Assembly: GCA_947624355.1 (NCBI GenBank)
Contig: CANQKI010000007.1
Location: forward strand, 1-44,198
Direction of reading: 5' to 3'
Origin: an uncultured Clostridia bacterium
GTDB taxonomy: Bacteria; Bacillota; Clostridia; Christensenellales; Aristaeellaceae
DNA: 44,198 nt
Part shown: in pieces, positions 34,231 to 41,973 of the stretch
How positions within the stretch are numbered: position 1 is the first letter of the stretch
Layout of the letters: each line of letters starts with the position of its first letter
Position numbers and translations under genes: made by a program
The notes under the pieces: model-generated
Told to the model about the DNA's origin: nothing
What the model saw: only the letters and a program-made list of their open reading frames with translations
Database searches by the model: none

Positions 34231-35280
34231 ATGCCCAACATCGCGGTACTGACCAGCGGCGGCGACAGCCCCGGCATGAACGCCGCCGTTATGAGCGTCG
34301 CCCGGAACGCGGCGTATTACGGCCTGAGCCTCATCGGCATCAAGCGCGGGTACAACGGCCTGCTGGGCCGCTCTAAAAACCCGGAGGACGACTATGTCCG
34401 GATGCATCTGGACACCGTTCTGGATATTGCCGACCTGCCGGGCACCTGGCTGCGCACCGCCCGCTGCCGGGAATTTCTGGACCCCGAAGTGCGGGAAAGG
34501 GCCGTGAAAACGCTGCATAACCTGGACGTGAACGGGCTGGTGATCATCGGCGGTGACGGCAGCTTCAACGGCGCCATGCGCCTGTGCGAACTGGGCGTGC
34601 CCTGCATCGGCATTCCCGGCACCATCGACAATGACCTGGCCTATACCGAAATGACGTTGGGCTACGATACCGCCGTCAACGTGTGCGTGGATGCCGTGCG
34701 CGCCATCCGCGCCACCTCCCGTTCCCACGACCGGCCCCATGTGGTGGAGGTCATGGGCCGGGACTGCGGGGATATCGCCCTGGCCACGGCCGAAGCGACG
34801 GGCAGCGAAATCGTGGTGGTGCCCGAAGTGAAATGGAAGGTGGACGACGTGGCCGCCCAGCTGAACCGCCACATTGCCCAGGGCAACACCCGGGCCACCG
34901 TGGTGGTGGCGGAAGGGTGCTGGCGGTCCATGGCGCCCTTTGACGTATATAAATTCCTGCTGCCCTACGGCAAGGAAGTCTATCAGGGGGAGCCCATGAC
35001 GGCCAACCGCTTTGCCAGCGTGCTCAAGCGCAAGTGCGGCATGATCGAGGCCCGGTCCACCGTCATCGGCTATACCCAGCGGGGCTGTTCCCCCACCGCC
35101 CGGGACAGCATGTTCGCCTTTGAGGCGGGGGCCATGGCCGTGCAGCTGCTCAAGCAGGGCATCAGCAACCAGGTGATCGGCGTAAAGAACGGCCGCACCT
35201 TCCATATGCCCATCGACAAAGCCCTGGCCGAAAAGAAGCACTTCAACAAAAAACTGTTCCGGCTCATCAATTCCCTGTGA
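34231..35280 (+). CDS. pfkA: ATP-dependent 6-phosphofructokinase
   Basis: This glycolytic enzyme phosphorylates fructose-6-phosphate. Motifs: TSGGDSPGMNAAV (ATP site, about 9-20), GGDGS (107-111) with the Gly that favours ATP over pyrophosphate, and PGTIDND (129-135) with the catalytic Asp. The length of 349 residues is a little longer than the short bacterial Pfk, with an insert around 235-250. I prefer ATG at 34231 over a GTG at 34222 that lies only three bases from AAGGAG, although the spacing to the ATG (12) is long. Confidence 0.93.
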   Translation: MPNIAVLTSGGDSPGMNAAVMSVARNAAYYGLSLIGIKRGYNGLLGRSKNPEDDYVRMHLDTVLDIADLPGTWLRTARCREFLDPEVRERAVKTLHNLDVNGLVIIGGDGSFNGAMRLCELGVPCIGIPGTIDNDLAYTEMTLGYDTAVNVCVDAVRAIRATSRSHDRPHVVEVMGRDCGDIALATAEATGSEIVVVPEVKWKVDDVAAQLNRHIAQGNTRATVVVAEGCWRSMAPFDVYKFLLPYGKEVYQGEPMTANRFASVLKRKCGMIEARSTVIGYTQRGCSPTARDSMFAFEAGAMAVQLLKQGISNQVIGVKNGRTFHMPIDKALAEKKHFNKKLFRLINSL

Positions 35281-35301
35281 TTTTTCGGAATGCAGAATGT
35301 G

Positions 35302-35328
35302 CCCCTGCCCCGTTCAGGCAGGGGTATT
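35302..35328 (+). terminator. Terminator of pfkA
   Basis: CCCCTGCC (35302-35309) pairs with GGCAGGGG (35317-35324) and is followed by TATTTT, 21 bp after the stop codon. Confidence 0.8.
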
Positions 35329-35337
35329 TTCAATTCA

Positions 35338-35366
35338 TTGCATTTTTTCCGGAGCCATGGTATAAT
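35338..35366 (+). promoter_or_regulatory. Promoter of smpB
   Basis: TTGCAT, 17-bp spacer with TTTTCCGG near its start, and TATAAT. The three leader repeats start 3 bp after it. Confidence 0.75.
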
Positions 35367-35368
35367 AA

Positions 35369-35589
35369 GTTTAGGATTTTTGCAAAGCAAAAATCCGGGT
35401 CGCTGGGCCACGAAAGTGAGCACAGCGACAAACCGTAGATCAGGTTTAGGCGACCGGCCCGCAGGGCGGTCGGCCGGGTCGCCGGACCGCGTATGCGTGC
35501 ACGGCGACAAACCGAAACTATGGGTTTAGGATTTTTGCAAAGCAAAAATCCGGGTCGCCGGGCCGCGAATGCGTGCACGGCGACAAACC
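35369..35589 (+). repeat. Three tandem double-hairpin leader repeats before smpB
   Basis: Units at 35369-35434, 35444-35513 and 35524-35589 each run GTTTAGG, hairpin 1, GGGTCGC-type hairpin 2, ACAAACC. Hairpin 1 is GATTTTTGC/GCAAAAATC in units 1 and 3 but GACCGGCCC/GGGCGGTC in unit 2, so stems were swapped while flanks stayed. Hairpin 2 is GTCGC...GCGAC in all. A fourth unit precedes the metallo-hydrolase gene at 10809. The gap 35281-35608 holds no gene besides these. They would form the smpB 5' leader. Confidence 0.8.
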
Positions 35590-35608
35590 AGCAAGGAGGC
35601 GTGCCGGC

Positions 35609-36079
35609 ATGGCGAAAAAAACGGGCGTCAAGCCCATTGCCCAGAACCGCAAGGCCCGGCACGATTACTTCATCGAGGAAAGCCTGGAGTGCGGCATCGA
35701 GCTGAAGGGCACGGAGGTCAAGTCCATGCGCCAGGGCAAAGTGAACCTGAAAGAAAGCTTTGCCATGGTGAAGGACGGGCAGGTGTTCGTGCAGGGCATG
35801 CACATCAGCCCTTACGAGCAGGGCAGCATTTTCAATACCGACCCCCTGCGGCCCAAGCGCCTGCTGCTCCACAAAAGCGAGATCCGCAAGCTGGGCGCCC
35901 AGGTGCAGCGGCAGGGGTATGCGCTGGTGCCGCTGGACGTATATCTCAAGGACGGACGGATGAAAATGAACCTGGGCCTGTGCGTGGGCAAGCATCTGCA
36001 CGACAAGCGGGCCAGTATGGCGGAGCGGGACGTGAAGCGCGAAATGGAGCGGGCTTTGCGCAACAACCGCGGGGAATGA
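35609..36079 (+). CDS. smpB: SsrA-binding protein
   Basis: SmpB binds tmRNA and brings it to stalled ribosomes for trans-translation. The protein of 156 residues contains [31 protein letters not shown] and [20 protein letters not shown], both family hallmarks. AAGGAGG precedes the ATG at 35609. Its RNA partner ssrA follows 69 bp later. It lies behind an unusual leader of three structured repeats, which may regulate it. Confidence 0.97.
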   Translation: MAKKTGVKPIAQNRKARHDYFIEESLECGIELKGTEVKSMRQGKVNLKESFAMVKDGQVFVQGMHISPYEQGSIFNTDPLRPKRLLLHKSEIRKLGAQVQRQGYALVPLDVYLKDGRMKMNLGLCVGKHLHDKRASMAERDVKREMERALRNNRGE

Positions 36080-36148
36080 CCGTCATCACGGCGGGGCGGC
36101 ATGCCGCTTCGCGTGAAAGGGCAAAGGCAGCGCCGGAGCCCGATACAA

Positions 36149-36494
36149 GGGGGTGCACCGGTTTCGACGGGGATCGTCGGGGGCATGGTAAGCGAGCCGC
36201 GGACCCTGGCCGCGTAAAAACGGGGAACTTAAAATTAACTGACAACAATCAGTACGCTTTCGCCGCTTAATGCGGCGCGTCGGCCCTGAGCGCCTACGGC
36301 TCAGCCACCCGGCGTCATTGATGTAGGGAACGGGGTCATGTAAGCTTTGCCATGGCCCGGCACCATGAAGCTACCAAATCCGTAAGCCCGGCAGGGGGCG
36401 CACGGAGGCGGGAATGTCAAAACCCTGCCTGCGCTCGGAGAAGACTGTGATCCTGAATCTTCGGACAGGGGTTCGATTCCCCTCACCTCCACCA
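36149..36494 (+). ncRNA. ssrA: Transfer-messenger RNA
   Basis: The tRNA-like ends match: 5' GGGGGTGCACCGG with 3' CACCTCC-A-CCA, and a T-arm (GACAGGGGTTCGATTCCCCTC) near the end. The tag reading frame ends DNNQYAFAA-stop (TAA near 36270), ending in the usual hydrophobic AA. By alignment with other tmRNAs the resume codon is probably GAC; a first Asp is also known from other clostridia. The pseudoknot region follows to about 36440. It lies next to smpB. Confidence 0.95.
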
Positions 36495-36531
36495 CCACGT
36501 CGTCGCAAGCTGCATATCGCTTGCGGCAACT

Positions 36532-36758
36532 CAGGGTGTCAAAAAAAAGTTTTTGACACCCTGCGATGGAAGGACGTTTTCACGTCCTTCCATCGACTGC
36601 ATCATTTTCCTGTTCGCTATGCTCACGGCCGGAAAATGATAGAGGTAGAAGTCATACTGACTTCTCCTCGGGGCGGCGAACCCGCCCCTGCGGATTTCAA
36701 ATGAAGGGGCTTCGGCCCCTTCATGCATCCCCAAAGTTAAGATACATTTTTTGACAGG
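36532..36758. repeat. E element copy 2 inserted between ssrA and its terminator
   Basis: Hairpins in order: GGGTGTCAAAAA/TTTTTGACACCC, GATGGAAGGACG/CGTCCTTCCATC, ATCATTTTCC/GGAAAATGAT around the loop TGTTCGCTATGCTCACGGCC (36601-36640), AGAAGTC/GACTTCT, GGGGCGG/CCGCCCC (36670-36688) followed by TGCGGATTTCA, and TGAAGGGGC/GCCCCTTCA. Loop and linkers match copy 1 at 7459-7585 while stems differ. A 36-bp near-identical direct repeat (36495-36530 and 36759-36794) flanks it. Confidence 0.75.
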
Positions 36759-36764
36759 CCACGC

Positions 36765-36801
36765 CGCCGCAAGCTGCATATCGCTTGCGGCGACCTTTTT
36801 T
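36765..36801 (+). terminator. Rho-independent terminator of ssrA
   Basis: CGCCGCAAGC (36765-36774) pairs with GCTTGCGGCG (36783-36792), followed by ACC and seven T. A near-copy of the hairpin without the T-run lies directly after the tmRNA (36501-36527). Confidence 0.75.
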
Positions 36802-36841
36802 GCCCGTCGGATTTTGACGTTTTTTTGTGCGTATCCGCCCC

Positions 36842-36870
36842 TGTACAGAATGGAAAAAGTGTGGTATAGT
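36842..36870 (+). promoter_or_regulatory. Promoter of the HAD hydrolase gene
   Basis: TGTACA, 17-bp spacer, TATAGT, about 100 bp before the gene. A short GCCGC/GCGGC hairpin followed by GGCTTTTT (36903-36927) in the leader might attenuate transcription. Confidence 0.55.
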
Positions 36871-36971
36871 AAAGGTGGTCAAATCTGGTCAAGAAATGGA
36901 CGGCCGCGCCATGATGCGGCGGCTTTTTCGCGGAAATTTTGAAAAAATCAAGAAATGTGGGGGAAATCGGC

Positions 36972-37655
36972 TTGATACAGGCAGTGATATTTGACCTGAA
37001 CGGCGTTCTGGTGACCACGGATCTTTGTCATTTTCACGCGTGGGAGCTGATGGCCCGGGAGCATGGGATTCCCTTCGACGCGGACGTGTACGCCCGCATC
37101 CGGGGCCTGAGCCGTCAGGCGGCCATTGAAATCATTCTGGAGAAATCGAAACGCCATTATACCGAGGGGGAAAAGCTGGCGCTGACCACCCGGAAAAACG
37201 ATTTATACCTGGGCATGATCGCGGGCATGAACGAGGAAAACCTGCTGCCCGGGGCCATCGACGCGGTGATGGGTCTGCGGGAAATGCGAATTCACACCGC
37301 TGTCTCATCATCCAGCCAGAATGCCCGGCAGATCCTGTGCCAGCTTGGCATCACGGAGCTGTTTGACACGGTGGTGGACGGCAACCAGGTGGGCAACCTG
37401 AAGCCCGATCCCGAGGCATTTCTGCTGACGGCGCAGAAACTGAAGGTGAAGCCCGAACACTGCCTGGTGATCGAGGATACGGCGGAGGGCGTGGAGGCCG
37501 CGCACCGGGGCGGCATGCTGTGCCTGGCCGTGGGCGGCGCGGCCCAGGACGGGGCGGCCGATTTCCGGAGCGATACCCTGGCCCATGTGGATGTGCCCGG
37601 CCTGGTGCGGCAGGAAAACGCGCGGCATATTGTCAGAACGCCGGCAGAAGTATAG
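36972..37655 (+). CDS. HAD-superfamily beta-phosphoglucomutase-like protein with altered DxD motif
   Basis: The 227-residue protein has the cap and core of beta-phosphoglucomutase-like HAD enzymes: FHAWELMAREHGIPFD in the cap, SSSSQNA after it, KPDPEAFLLTAQKL with the Lys, and VIEDTAEGVEAA with the metal-binding acids. The first motif reads IFDLNGVL: nucleophile Asp8 is present but the second Asp, the acid/base in phosphomutases and many phosphatases, is Asn10. Activity may be changed. I chose TTG at 36972 (GGGGGA 7 bases upstream), matching the usual MIQAVIFD start; GTG at 36957 and TTG at 36939 are alternatives. Confidence 0.8.
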   Translation: MIQAVIFDLNGVLVTTDLCHFHAWELMAREHGIPFDADVYARIRGLSRQAAIEIILEKSKRHYTEGEKLALTTRKNDLYLGMIAGMNEENLLPGAIDAVMGLREMRIHTAVSSSSQNARQILCQLGITELFDTVVDGNQVGNLKPDPEAFLLTAQKLKVKPEHCLVIEDTAEGVEAAHRGGMLCLAVGGAAQDGAADFRSDTLAHVDVPGLVRQENARHIVRTPAEV

Positions 37656-37666
37656 ACTGTTTTGCG

Positions 37667-37694
37667 AAAAAGCGCGAAAACCCCGCGCTTTTTT
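37667..37694 (+). terminator. Terminator of the HAD hydrolase gene
   Basis: AAAAAGCGCG pairs with CGCGCTTTTTT across an 7-nt loop, 11 bp after the stop codon. Confidence 0.8.
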
Positions 37695-37727
37695 GCTGCC
37701 AATAAATGAATTTCTTGGCCCGTGCCC

Positions 37728-37756
37728 TTGCAATTTCGGGGAAGAGGGGTTATACT
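37728..37756 (+). promoter_or_regulatory. Promoter of tldD-pmbA
   Basis: TTGCAA, 17-bp spacer beginning TTTCGGGG, TATACT, about 48 bp before tldD. Confidence 0.75.
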
Positions 37757-37804
37757 GAAAGGGCAAAATTTGGATGCAGTGCATTTTTGAGAAGGAGGTC
37801 AATC

Positions 37805-39184
37805 ATGCTCACACAATCCACAGCACAGGCCGTCATTGCCGAAGCGCTGAAAACCGGCGGGGATTTCGCCGAGATTTTCCTGGAAGACCGGGTCAACAAC
37901 AACCTGTCCATGCTTTCGGGCCAGGTGGAGCGGGTGAATTCCAACCGGCTTCACGGCGCGGGCGTCCGCGTGTTCAGCGGCCATGAGGGCGTGTATGTGT
38001 ACACCAACGATACGTCCGAAAAGGGCCTGATGGACTGCGCCCGCCGGGCCGCGTCCGCCATCCGTGCCAAGCGGGATTACGCCCCCAAGGCCCTCATGTG
38101 GCAGCAGACGCCCAGCATTCACCTGATCCGGGAAATGCCCGACACTGTGAAGGGCGCCCGGAAGGTGGAAAAGCTCAAGGAGGCCCAGGCCGCCCTGAAG
38201 GATTATCCCGAAGTGGTGCAGGCCAACGTGAATTACCTGGATTCCGTGCAGAACGTGTGGATCGCCAACAGCGAGGGGCTGTTCACTTCCGACACCCGGG
38301 TCTACACCCGGTTCACCTGCTCGGCCATCGCGTCCAACGGCTCGGAAAACCAGACGGGCTTTTTCGGCCCGGGCGGCATGCAGGGCTTTGAAATTTTCGA
38401 TACCAAAATCGACCCCAAGGCTGTGGCCAAGGTGGCCGCCGAGCAGGCCGTTACCATGCTCCACGCCCCCGAGTGCCCCGCCGGCGTGATGCCCGTGGTT
38501 ATCGACAACGGCTTTGGCGGCGTCATTTTCCACGAGGCCTGCGGCCATTCCCTGGAGGCCACTTCCGTGGCCCCGGGCAACAGCGAATTCTGCGGCAAGC
38601 TGGGCCAGAAGGTTGCCGGCAGCAAGGTGACCGCCATCGACGACGGCACCCTGGCCAACGAATGGGGCAGCGAGAACATCGACGACGAGGGCACCCCCAC
38701 CACCAAGCTGGTGCTCATCGAAAACGGCATTCTCAAAAACTACATGGTGGATAAGCTCAACGCCCGGAAGATGCAAATGCCCGTTACGGGCAGCGGCCGC
38801 CGCCAGGGCTACATGTTCGCCCCCACCTCCCGCATGCGCAACACCTATATCGCCGCGGGGGACGACGACAACGACGAAATCATCGCCACCATGGGCGACG
38901 GGCTGTACGCCAAATCCATGGGCGGCGGCTCTGTGGAGCCCACCACCGGCAAATTCAATTTCGCCGTCAGCGAGGGCTATCTGGTCAAGGACGGCAAGAT
39001 CGTGCATCCCGTGCGGGGCGCGTCCCTCATCGGCCGGGGCAGCGAGATCCTGCCCCTCATCGACCGTGTGGGCAAGGATATGCAGATGGCTCAGGGCATG
39101 TGCGGGTCCCTCTCCGGCAGCGTGCCCACCAACGTGGGCCAGCCCATGATCCGCGTCAGCTCCATGACCGTGGGCGGGCGCTGA
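37805..39184 (+). CDS. tldD: TldD metallopeptidase subunit
   Basis: TldD is the zinc-carrying subunit of the TldD/TldE protease, which degrades unfolded peptides and matures some ribosomal peptides such as microcins. The protein has 459 residues, the usual length. The metal motif HEACGH is at 243-248 (GVIFHEACGHSLEATSVAP), and the C-terminus has the expected GNFNFAVSEGYLVKDGK-like and LSGSVPTNVGQPMIRVSSM segments. AAGGAGG precedes ATG 37805. It is 22 bp before its partner pmbA. No precursor peptide gene was seen nearby, so a housekeeping role is the simplest reading. Confidence 0.95.
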   Translation: MLTQSTAQAVIAEALKTGGDFAEIFLEDRVNNNLSMLSGQVERVNSNRLHGAGVRVFSGHEGVYVYTNDTSEKGLMDCARRAASAIRAKRDYAPKALMWQQTPSIHLIREMPDTVKGARKVEKLKEAQAALKDYPEVVQANVNYLDSVQNVWIANSEGLFTSDTRVYTRFTCSAIASNGSENQTGFFGPGGMQGFEIFDTKIDPKAVAKVAAEQAVTMLHAPECPAGVMPVVIDNGFGGVIFHEACGHSLEATSVAPGNSEFCGKLGQKVAGSKVTAIDDGTLANEWGSENIDDEGTPTTKLVLIENGILKNYMVDKLNARKMQMPVTGSGRRQGYMFAPTSRMRNTYIAAGDDDNDEIIATMGDGLYAKSMGGGSVEPTTGKFNFAVSEGYLVKDGKIVHPVRGASLIGRGSEILPLIDRVGKDMQMAQGMCGSLSGSVPTNVGQPMIRVSSMTVGGR

Positions 39185-39206
39185 GGAAAAGGAGGCAGAA
39201 AAGAAA

Positions 39207-40550
39207 ATGACCGTTGATTCTTTCATCCGCGCTACCCTCGATCGGGCGCAGGCCGCCGGCATTGCCGCCGCCGAAATCTATCTTGCTTCCCGGGACAGCT
39301 TCCGCGCCATGTGCCAGCAGGGGGCCATCAATAATTATACCGTGAACAGCACGAGGGGCCTGTCCCTGCGGGGCCTGTACAACGGCAAAATGGGCTATGC
39401 CGCCACCGAAGCCCTGGACGAGGAAGCGGTGGAGCAGCTGGTTCAGGGCGTGATCGAAAGCGCCGAGCTCACAGAGGATACCGATATTCAGGAAATCTAT
39501 CCCGGCGACAAGGAATATCCCGAAAACAACCCGTACGCCGCCGCCCTGGACGAAGTGGACGAACAGCGGAAGCTGCAGCTGGTGCTGGATATGGATAAGC
39601 TCTCCAAGGAGCAGGATCCCCGCATCGTGGCCCTGGCCTACAACATGGTGTCCACCTCCGCCGGGGCCGTGCGCATTGTGAATTCCTACGGCCTGGACCT
39701 GAGCCACAAGGACAATATGGCCGTGGCCGTGGTGGAAGCCGTGGCCAAGGAGGGCGACCGGGTCGCCACCGGCTCGGGCTTTAAGGCCACCCGGGATTTT
39801 GACGAACTGGACCCGCAGAAGCTGGTAACCGAGGCCGCGGAGGACGCGATCTTCATGCTGAAGGCCGAGCCCGTCAAGAGCGGCGTGTACCGCGCCATTA
39901 TCCACGCCAAGTGCATGCCCGACCTGCTGGGCACTTTCGCGGGCGTGTTTTCCGCCGAGGCCGCCCAGAAGGGCATGAGCCTGCTGGCCGGCAAGGAAGG
40001 CGAAATCATCGCTTCCGAGGCCGTTACCCTCATGGACGATCCCCTGCTCAAGGACGGCCTGGCCAGCTGCCCCTTTGACGACGAGGGCGTGGCCGCCTAT
40101 ACCAAGCCCGTCATCGAAAAGGGCAGACTGATGACCCTGCTCCATAACCTCAAGACCGCCCGGAAGGCCGGGGTCAAGACCACCGGCAACGCTTCCCGGC
40201 CCGGCTATGCGGGGGCGGTGGGCGTGTCCCCCAGTAATTTCTATTTTGCCCCCGGGGAAAAGACCCTGGATCAGCTCATGGCCGATATGGGCGACGGCCT
40301 CGTCATTACCGAGGTCAGCGGCCTCCATGCCGGCGCGAACATGATCAGCGGCGATTTCTCCCTCATCGCCCAGGGCTATACCGTCAAAAACGGCAAGAAG
40401 GACGCCCCCGTGGACCGTATTACCGTGGCGGGCAATTTCTACCAGCTTTTGAAGAACATCCGCGCCGTGGGCAGCGACCTGACCTTCTCCGGCTCCCCCA
40501 TGGGCAGCCCCTCCGTGGACGTGGGCGAAATTTCCGTGGCCGGGAAGTAA
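39207..40550 (+). CDS. pmbA: TldE/PmbA metalloprotease partner subunit
   Basis: The 447-residue protein is the non-catalytic partner of TldD, lacking an HExxxH motif as expected. Family segments are visible: YTVNSTRGLSLRGLYNGKMGYAATEALDE early, and GLHAGANMISGDFSLIAQGYTVKNGK near the C-terminus. AAGGAGG lies upstream of the ATG. It forms an operon with tldD. An R1 fragment begins directly after its stop codon. Confidence 0.95.
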   Translation: MTVDSFIRATLDRAQAAGIAAAEIYLASRDSFRAMCQQGAINNYTVNSTRGLSLRGLYNGKMGYAATEALDEEAVEQLVQGVIESAELTEDTDIQEIYPGDKEYPENNPYAAALDEVDEQRKLQLVLDMDKLSKEQDPRIVALAYNMVSTSAGAVRIVNSYGLDLSHKDNMAVAVVEAVAKEGDRVATGSGFKATRDFDELDPQKLVTEAAEDAIFMLKAEPVKSGVYRAIIHAKCMPDLLGTFAGVFSAEAAQKGMSLLAGKEGEIIASEAVTLMDDPLLKDGLASCPFDDEGVAAYTKPVIEKGRLMTLLHNLKTARKAGVKTTGNASRPGYAGAVGVSPSNFYFAPGEKTLDQLMADMGDGLVITEVSGLHAGANMISGDFSLIAQGYTVKNGKKDAPVDRITVAGNFYQLLKNIRAVGSDLTFSGSPMGSPSVDVGEISVAGK

Positions 40551-40554
40551 CGCT

Positions 40555-40732
40555 GTGGGGGCTTCGCCCCTCAACCCCACCAGGGGGATGATCCCCCTGG
40601 ACCCCGCATTTGCGGAACAGGGTTGACGTAAAATACAAACAATGTGCCGCTGTTGCGTTGAGGCGTCGTTTTGAGATGCCGAGGCAGCGCGAAATCCAGA
40701 AAAAGCCCGTCGGATGAAGAGCAAGCTCTTGC
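40555..40732 (+). repeat. R1 element copy 3, truncated
   Basis: It has the left end of R1: GGGGCTTCGCCCC hairpin, CCAGGGGGAT/ATCCCCCTGG (40580-40600, stem bases again changed on both sides), GCATTTGCGGAAC, then about 130 bp matching copies 1 and 2 up to AAAAAGCCCGTCGG and AGAGCAAGCTCT. The next stem loses its 3' arm and DNA of a different kind follows, so the copy was cut at about 40732. Confidence 0.8.
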
Positions 40733-40737
40733 GTTTA

Positions 40738-40843
40738 CTTTTATAAGGAACTAATCATCATAATCAAACTCGAAGACTGGCAGAACGTAGTGCTCAAGGA
40801 ATCCCATGGCAATAACTGTTCCTGTCAAGAGGTAAGAATATGA
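40738..40843 (+). pseudogene. C-terminal fragment of an unidentified mobile-element gene
   Basis: An open frame without a credible start ends LEDWQNVVLKESHGNNCSCQEV and stops with TGA overlapping the ATG of tnpV, as co-translated genes do. Its beginning is replaced by the truncated R1 element. I do not recognise the family; coding nature is inferred from composition and the overlap. Confidence 0.4.
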
Positions 40844-41220
40844 TGAAGAATTTCTTTGAAAAATCCGATGAACGCAATACCGAAAGTAAAGATGAAGAAC
40901 TTCGTACCAGTCTGGTGCGTGACAGCAAAGATCAGCGCCCTATCGGAAGATGGGGCAGAATGCACGGCAATTACCTGAAAGCCATGCATCCGGAATTGTA
41001 CGAACACCTCATCTTGAACGGAAGCCTTCATAGGCATTTAGCAGATGCCAACGAGAGAGCCGAATCGATGATGGAACGTCTGATTGATCAGATGAAGCAG
41101 CAAGAGGGCATTACGGAACGCCTGAAAGCAGAATAGCCCATGGCGTGGATCGGCAAAATGAACAACATCCGAAGCCGGGCAGAGGAAATCGTGCAGAACG
41201 AAGTCATCCATAACCTGTAA
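40840..41220 (+). pseudogene. tnpV: TnpV-type transposon protein interrupted by an in-frame TAG
   Basis: TnpV is a small protein encoded in mobilizable elements of Firmicutes. The first 98 residues contain PIGRWGRMHGNYLKAMHPEL and an acidic helical part (ANERAESMMERLIDQM), as in TnpV. An amber codon at 41134-41136 ends this frame, but the same frame continues with MAWIGKMNNIRSRAEEIV and stops at 41220, and that segment is the usual TnpV C-terminus. TAG is used as a normal stop elsewhere (the HAD gene ends with it), so this looks like a nonsense mutation rather than recoding. The family call is from memory of conserved text. Confidence 0.65.
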
Positions 41221-41227
41221 ACAACAT

Positions 41228-41268
41228 GGCCGCTGGCAAGATCGGAAAGATCGTGCCAGCGGCCTTTC
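41228..41268 (+). terminator. Terminator after tnpV
   Basis: GGCCGCTGGCA pairs perfectly with TGCCAGCGGCC (41254-41264), followed by TTTCAAT, 7 bp after the stop. Confidence 0.75.
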
Positions 41269-41332
41269 AATACTAATATGAAGAAAAAATTTTTTCAGAT
41301 CCAGATACGCTTTTCGCATCGGGCAGGCTCTC

Positions 41333-41361
41333 TTGCTTTTACTTCCATTTTCGCATATAAT
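41333..41361 (+). promoter_or_regulatory. Promoter of the accessory AAA+ operon
   Basis: TTGCTT, 17-bp spacer, TATAAT. A leader of about 120 bases follows, with a long-range stem GTGAAGTACC (41398-41407) and GGTATCTTCAC (41434-41444) that has one bulged base. Its role is unknown. Confidence 0.7.
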
Positions 41362-41488
41362 ACCCATGTGGAATGGTGTCGAAAATGGTGGGGAAGGGTG
41401 AAGTACCTGTTTGGCAGACATGGCAGCATGAGGGGTATCTTCACTTGAAACGCACAAACAAATACATTTAGTCAGGAGATGAAGATAC

Positions 41489-41931
41489 ATGATTGAAGAA
41501 TTTCAGTCGTTCAATGCGCAGAATGATGAACGGACTTTGAAAATATCAAAGATTCTGGTGAAGGCAGCCAAAGAAACGCACGCGGTCATCACCAAGTCCG
41601 AGGCAAAGTGCAGCGCTGCCCGGAGAAGCATTGCGACACATGATAAAGATGCCATGTGGCAAACGCTTCAGGAATACATCCGCGATTATGCCGATTTTAT
41701 CAACAGTATGTCGGCATGGACTGGAATCGTCCTTCACAAGGTTGACAAAGCGATGTATGATCAGCTTTCTCCGAATGACGTTGAGAATCAACTGCAAATC
41801 ATGATCGGATTCGTTTATGCAAAAGAAGCAATGGACAGCGTATTTCAAGAACCCTTTAAGCAGTGCGTGGAAAAGCTTCTGAAGCAAAGCAAGCTGTTCG
41901 ATAACGACGAGTTAAAGCGTCTGCTTTTCTA
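41489..41931 (+). CDS. Hypothetical protein, first gene of the accessory operon
   Basis: The protein of 147 residues is predicted almost fully helical (MIEEFQSFNAQNDERTLKISKILVKAAKETHAV and so on), with many charged residues and no membrane segment or known motif. AGGAG precedes the ATG. Composition is less GC-rich than the core genes, though not as AT-rich as the two genes after it. The gap to the next gene is about 42 bp, so the three are probably one transcript. The role is unknown; a helical adaptor or regulator for the ATPase is only a guess. Confidence 0.65.
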
Positions 41932-41973
41932 ATTTGCCGAAGAAACTATAAATCTATTGGAATGAGGTGCGCT

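Noticed and set aside
36301-36498. Minus-strand frame over the end of ssrA
   Set aside because: It is the antisense of tmRNA; the text EVRGIEPLSED is a known tRNA-type artefact.
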